A stretch of DNA of 64,000 nucleotides, from the NCBI GenBank assembly GCA_944470555.2, contig OX104129.1, positions 84,652,820 through 84,716,819 of the forward strand. Direction: 5' to 3'. The DNA comes from Heterobilharzia americana (Eukaryota > Platyhelminthes > Trematoda > Strigeidida > Schistosomatidae). This document shows positions 59,432-64,000 of the stretch, one piece after another. The notes under the pieces were generated by a model. The model was given only the letters and a program-made list of their open reading frames with translations, was not told the DNA's origin and searched no databases. A program made the translations under genes and the position numbers. Position 1 is the first letter of the stretch, and each line of letters opens with the position of its first letter.

Positions 59432-60089
59432 ATGGTCTCAGTCGGCTTGATCACTGCTAGGTTATCGGATCTGCAGGATAATATTACGAAGTTGTCGCAT
59501 GAACTAGAGGTCAAACGTAAAGAGAGTGATTCACAGAAAAACATTGTTAAAAAGGTATACTCCTCAGGATTCTCTTCTATATTTAGCTTGATGCAGAAAT
59601 CAAAGACAAACATCGGTTTTTGGATAGTCTAGAACAGAAGAGTGAAAAACAGAAGGAGGCTATAAAGGCAAACTTTGAGCGCCTCTGCGAACTGCAGAAG
59701 TCTGCTACTGAGTGTCAAAAGTACTAATGTTTTAATATAAGTGTTAACTCCCAATAGAGCACACGAGTCTCTGGAAAAACGCTTAGAAAGTCAAGAAGAA
59801 GCTATCAGGTGTCTTGAAAATGAAGTTAGTGAAGCACAAAGTCAAGCAAAGGTCTCAGCTCAGATTTATGACGAGGTAAAAGGGAACATTTATGTTAAAT
59901 GTATCCTAGGCACTCAAACAGCTTCAAGATAAGTTAGATATCGTAGAAAAGTGTGAAAAAGAAGAAGAATCTCTCCTGAAGTAATTCATATTAGCGTTGA
60001 TCCATCTCTTCAGAACTATCAAGGAGCTGAAAGATGAGGCGAATACACATGGGAACAAACTTCGTCGTATGGATGTGCAACAACTTGAG
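59432..60089 (+). CDS. Divergent short-form tropomyosin, 5' five exons
   Basis: Exons 59432-59554, 59587-59720, 59758-59875, 59910-59980 and 60014-60089 total 522 bp, 174 codons, ending in phase 0 at a GTTTGT donor. The product is a continuous heptad coiled coil. Exons 2-5 are 134, 118, 71 and 76 bp, with phases 0-2, 2-0, 0-2 and 2-0. These are the sizes I recall for animal tropomyosin exons 3-6. The third exon ends IYDE, matching tropomyosin KY(D/E)E at its exon 4/5 border. KLDIVE parallels KLxxVE/IE, and TIKELKDEANTHGNKL parallels ELEEELKxxxNNLKSL. The single 41-codon first exon fits the low-molecular-weight isoform start (exon 1b). Tropomyosin lies along actin filaments and controls myosin access. 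Exons equivalent to 7-9 were not found; they may lie beyond a large intron or be lost. Confidence 0.8.
59555..59586 (+). other. 32 bp micro-intron, tropomyosin intron 1
   Basis: Starts GTATAC and ends TATTTAG, joining NIVKK to LDAEIKDK. The other small introns of this gene are 59721-59757 (37 bp), 59876-59909 (34 bp) and 59981-60013 (33 bp), all GT to AG, each placed at a tropomyosin exon border. Confidence 0.85.
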
Positions 60090-60980
60090 GTTTGTCTTGC
60101 GTTTTTCATGCTATTTACATATTTTATCTGATTCTTGTGAAGGTTGTACATAATTAATGGTGTCTAAGTAATGAGCCGAGGAGTTGGGGAGGTGTCGTTC
60201 GTAATAACAAAGACAGTATGCTTTGGAGTGGCTCTCATGAACGAACCCCTACGCCTAAAATTCAGCTCAAGATTGGTTGTCCGGGGCTATATACCTGTGT
60301 TAAAACTCTGGTTCCTTATTTTGGAAGTAGTAGTATAGTCTTCAAGATGCACATATGATTAGTGCTCCATCGGAATAGTATCATTTCCGCAGCTTCTTGA
60401 ACCTGATTAAGTAAAAATGTCGTTGGGCAGTTCACACTGCACTGCAGCTAAAAGGGGAAAGTGTGACGATATTTTCAAAAAGTCTTGATAAGCTGTGATA
60501 ACGGTGTGCGTACGATCCTTGACAAATATGTATTCTCAGTCCCAGCAGTTTTTCCCAGGAGCCATTTTATGTTTCAGAAATGGAACTTACAAACTGGAAC
60601 GCTTGATAAAGTAAGTACCGATCTGATAGCCTCTTTCTTCAATTTTTCCAGCAAGAAGCAAATACGACTTGCTGTCTCATGGTATGGGAGTGATTTGATA
60701 TCACAGTGTACGCTTAACGTCGATTCGCTGTTTGTATGTTTTACCTTTCTGCTGGTTCTTGAAACAGTAACCTCCAGACTGGGATATACAAATCAACGTA
60801 GAACCTGGTACACAAGTGCATCGGTTCAAGTTGTCACACTTTAGAAGCATACTAAGGAGTTAATGAAAAAACTGATAATAAGGCACTCAATTATGTATAA
60901 TGGAAAATAAACGGATAATGGTAAGCAGATTGCTCAAGATTTTCAAGATAACGGATGGTATTTAATTCTGCACCATTGTG
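60090..60980 (+). other. Downstream of tropomyosin exon 5, unassigned
   Basis: Probably intron 5. The 119-codon frame at 60485-60844 has no recognised homology. No heptad-repeat exon of the expected 63 or 70 bp was identified. Confidence 0.4.
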
Positions 60981-60984
60981 ACAG

Positions 60985-61800
60985 ATTTTGAGCTGTTTCA
61001 CCAAATCTCCTAACGGTGATCTCTGCCGTCTTGAGGACCGTAACCGGACAGTCTACACCTACACGCCTCAGACCAACAGTCAATGGCTTCATTAATTGGT
61101 GCCAAGTCGTGATCCGGCCACTAAGACTTATGTTACTGTCTAATGTTACATATCTAGGTAGGTGGTGGTTCGCTATATATACCTTTCATCTAAGTCATAT
61201 CAGTCGATGAAAGTTCACAGCACTGATTGACTCGCCTTTTCGGATAAGTAATCTTCGCCTAACCTCGTCACTGCTCACATATTCCATCATAGTGCAGCAA
61301 TGCTATAAAATATCTGTAGTTTGAACCTGAGACCTCTTCATATTTTCTGCTCCTTTCAGGCATGCCTCAGTTGTATAATACGACAGGAGGTTGCAGAGCA
61401 GTGTACTCGTCCTTTAATAGGTCAGATATTTCACCGACTTTAGAGATCGCGGAATTTGGCAAGTATCAAACAGGCCTTAGAGATCCGAGCTGAGATTTTG
61501 TCAACACGGCCTGTTCAGGCTGCCGTAACTCCCAAAGTGAAGTGGTCAACGTATTCCACTACTTCACTCAATCCTTAAACCCGGAGTATTTCCAAATCAA
61601 TCCTAAAGTATCTTCCTACATTTCACAGGTGCGAAATGCATGCAAAACGTACTCTGATTTCTGTTTAGGTCGTTCATATGACTTTAGAGTTTTTCAGCAT
61701 CACCTAACAGGACAATATTGTCTTGATAATCCGAGTCAAGCAGATAACTTCCAGGGAGTAGATCAATCTGTGTGAAGTCAAACGCATCCTAGGTTGTGTC
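60985..61800 (-). repeat. RTE family A fragment, antisense
   Basis: On minus: GGCACCAATTAATGAAGCCA, then TTGACTGTTGGTCTGA (the WHQxMKSLTVGL region), and at 61800-61400 the palm-thumb part matching 1-500 and 19630-20155 (AGTGAAGTAGTGGAATACGT, TTTGTATCCG-like). Confidence 0.75.
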
Positions 61801-62119
61801 CATCACTGCATCCATTACGAAGTTAAGTAGCACTGCTGACATTCAAGTTCCTTGGCAGAGACCACTGGATGTAATTTCTTATGAGCCATAATGCAGCTGC
61901 GTCAGTTTGAGTAGAAGTTCAGTTGGCACCACATACTTGCTCAGTACTCCTTTTATAGTCAGATACTTCTAAAAAGCCTCTTGGTTGATAAAGTTCTATG
62001 CCACGTTTAGGTCAGGAAATATAGAAAAGAAAATATGCGTGTTCGAGGACCTGTTGAAAGTTAGGGATCTGATCGATGAAGGTCTGAAACCTAGCTGGTT
62101 TTCTTGAGTTTGTTATTCT

Positions 62120-62645
62120 AGTGCTTCATTGAAGCGGAACATTGTGTGTTACAGTTCAACTGACCTTCAGCTAGACTTGTTTCACTTGCTGTCAAGTCAA
62201 ATCCTGAACGGAACAAAGATAGGCCCTCAAGCACTTGCAGAATTTGGAAACGCTGTAGGTAACTTGAAGCAGGAAAGTCAAACAGAGCCAGATAAGCTAG
62301 TATTGAAGGTGTTTAAGGAATTAATCGAAAACTATTGGTAGGATAAACTGAATTTATCAACTATCGCATGAGAATCAGATATGACCCCGTTTTACTCGTC
62401 TCAATCACTAATTATTCCAGTCTTCCAGAAAGAGAAGAAATACTCTTCTGATAACCACTGAGGAATCAGCTTGATGAAAATTCCGTCTGTGATTCTATAG
62501 TTTTCAGATTTCTACGTGAAACTCGAGAACGGCGAATCTGAGAAAACCAGGCAGGCGTCAAATCTAGCCATGGGTGTATCGACCAGATATCCGTCCTCCA
62601 GGTTCTGGAACACGCTTACCGATGCCCGACATTTGGTGTAATTCT
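62120..62645 (+). repeat. RTE family A-like RT fragment
   Basis: KLVLKVFKELIENYW, LIIPVFQKEKKYSSDNH (PVFKKGSRSSCDNHRG in kin), ENQAGVKSSHGCIDQIS, LQVLEHAYRCPTFGVIL. Continuous RT start, several stops. Confidence 0.75.
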
Positions 62646-62744
62646 GTGCCATTGTGAGGCCGATTTTCTTTCTAACTCTTAGTATAGGAAAACATATGTA
62701 ATGAGCAACTGGTCATCTATAAAAAAACACCTCATTACTGTCAT

Positions 62745-62920
62745 ACTGTGAGCTATTTTCACTATGGCGGTAACTGCAGCTTGTCTTATCTCAATCCACC
62801 TGACATTTCTGGTATGCTAGGGCTTCAAGGAACGAGCGTTTCAGCCATCGTGGCTCATTACATTATTATGATATGGAAGCCTGACCACCGCACTAGGGTA
62901 TTAGCTTTCAGGGGAGCATT
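62745..62920 (+). repeat. RTE family A 5' unit fragment
   Basis: CACTATGGCGGTAACTGCAG, GGTATGCTAGGGCTTCAAGG, ATTATGATATGGAAGCCTGA and CCACCGCACTAGGGTATTAG match the 5' unit at 26150-25930 (minus). The open frame 62748-63083 begins in it. Confidence 0.65.
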
Positions 62921-63540
62921 GGGGCAGATATCAACTCCGTCAATGAACACGTTGGAAGGTAAACTAGACCTTCGTATATTTACTTTATGGGAAAACACAT
63001 TAAATGATCTTTTAAAATCTAAAGACCATGGTGAAGGTTTGGAGTTTTGGCTCATTTATATACATACGGCTTTAAACCAATGAGGCTTGCTTCATCTACC
63101 AAGGTCTGAGCAGCTGGGTGGTATTACAACTTATCTGGCTGACAACCTAGTACACAAACCTATACCGGATTGAGGTACATTATTATCTAAGCTCTCACAT
63201 GAGGTTCAGCTCCTTGCTCACTGTACGAATTTGCCCGTGGTCGCTGATCTGCATTTCGTATGTTATTTCTTTTGTAGAAGTGTTTCTCATTGACTGAAGC
63301 ATTCGATTTTCAATCAATGGGTCTTAATTAAAAACACACGCATCAACTTTTATCTGTGTAACTGGGTAATTTCACAAACATTCATATGACTCAGCTTTGT
63401 ACAAAAACTTATACAGGCTTAAGGTGCATTATATTTACATGCATTAGTGTAATTAAAAGCAGTTTCCAGGTCTTAAGAATGGATTTAAAAATGGCAGGAC
63501 TGTATGTTAAAGTTTGAAACTAAAGGTCTTAAGAAATTTT
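62920..63540. other. Nothing recognised
   Basis: No repeat or gene identified beyond the tail of the 62748-63083 frame. Confidence 0.35.
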
Positions 63541-64000
63541 ATTTTGTTCAGTTTTCTTATCAGGCGCTTTTCGTGTTTCACCAACTGAATTTGAGAAGGC
63601 TGTTTCGAACCTGAAACAATGCAAAGCATCTGGACCTGATGGTCTGCTATCAGATGTTTTAACGATGAAGCTAGGAAGTTGCTGATTGGAGTAGCGGAGG
63701 TATTGCTTAGTGTATGAGAACCAGAGGTAGTCTCATCAGGTTTCATCGGTCACTCTTAACTAGGAAGAGAAAGGTCTTGCGACAACTATAGGGGAATCAG
63801 TTTAACTAACATTGTGTCCGAAATCCTAGAATTCATAGTTATCCGACGTCTAACTAGAGCCCGATAGCAACAAACTGTAGGAAACTAGGTAGGTTCAAGA
63901 CCTGGACCAGGGTGAATCGATCAAACCTTCACCCCTCGTTTGGTTCTAGGACACAGGCATAATTACCGGTGGCCGACACCTCCCATGTTTCTTAACCTGA
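63540..64000 (+). repeat. RTE family A RT start, cut by the window edge
   Basis: FRVSPTEFEKAVSNLKQCKA, SGPDGLLSDVLTMKLGS, then RKRSCDNYRGISLTNIVSEI, LEFIVIRRLTRAR and VGSRPGPG at the place of AGFRPGRG. Probably continues to the right. Confidence 0.8.

Noticed and set aside
1..64000. CRISPR array, bacterial operons, riboswitches or rho-type terminators
   Set aside because: The window is eukaryotic; no regularly spaced repeats or bacterial gene organisation seen.
1..64000. Spliced-leader RNA gene
   Set aside because: I looked for the schistosome spliced-leader exon and saw no match.

Overview
This is eukaryotic DNA with the hallmarks of a schistosome-type trematode (blood fluke). The evidence is its AT-rich, transposon-packed sequence; introns of only 32-37 bp at the 5' ends of two genes; and relics of RTE (SR2-like), CR1 (SR1-like), Penelope-like and BEL/Pao retroelements. 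It also carries short tRNA-derived SINEs with hammerhead ribozymes, resembling the schistosome Sm-alpha family. The genus is inferred from this element set, not from a marker gene.

Two host genes are well supported. On the minus strand a gene begins at 30117 and runs leftwards. I could join 12 exons (820 codons, ending at 2089 with the gene continuing off the left edge) with GT/AG sites and compatible phases at all eleven introns. The first intron is 33 bp and the others are large and filled with transposons. The product is not recognised; it is helical, with an acidic serine-rich centre that looks like a SUMO-interacting motif. On the plus strand, five exons at 59432-60089 (174 codons) are separated by 32, 37, 34 and 33 bp introns and encode a divergent tropomyosin of the short (low-molecular-weight) type. 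Exon lengths of 134, 118, 71 and 76 bp are, from memory, those of animal tropomyosin exons 3 to 6. The C-terminal exons were not found.

Layout: 1-30100 is the minus-strand gene with its introns. The introns hold RTE family A pieces (tail TGATGA, SR2-like), RTE family B pieces (tail AATAAT), a Penelope-like element with a GIY-YIG domain at 20160-21300, a second Penelope fragment at 18280-18530, and hammerhead SINEs at 2760-2900, 9500-10210, 11340-11700 and 16570-17330. 30118-36180 is intergenic with three CR1/jockey-type LINE 3' ends. 36185-42711 is a nearly full-length CR1-type LINE (ORF1, endonuclease, reverse transcriptase, 3' UTR) broken by frameshifts. 42712-45165 is a pile-up of partial copies of that element, including one with a 5' inversion. 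45315-48330 is the longest family B RTE copy. 49885-53454 is a degraded BEL/Pao element. 53620-54369 and 57732-58481 are two near-identical 750 bp LTRs in opposite orientation. 59432-60089 is the tropomyosin gene, followed by more RTE pieces to the right edge.

Apart from the two host genes, nearly all long reading frames are decayed retroelement coding sequence. The most interesting signals are the hammerhead SINE at 2801-2850, whose core and stems are complete; the inverted SINE pair at 16570-17330; the internally deleted RTE at 25438-26150; the inverted LTR pair; and the tropomyosin with ancestral exon sizes but miniature introns.
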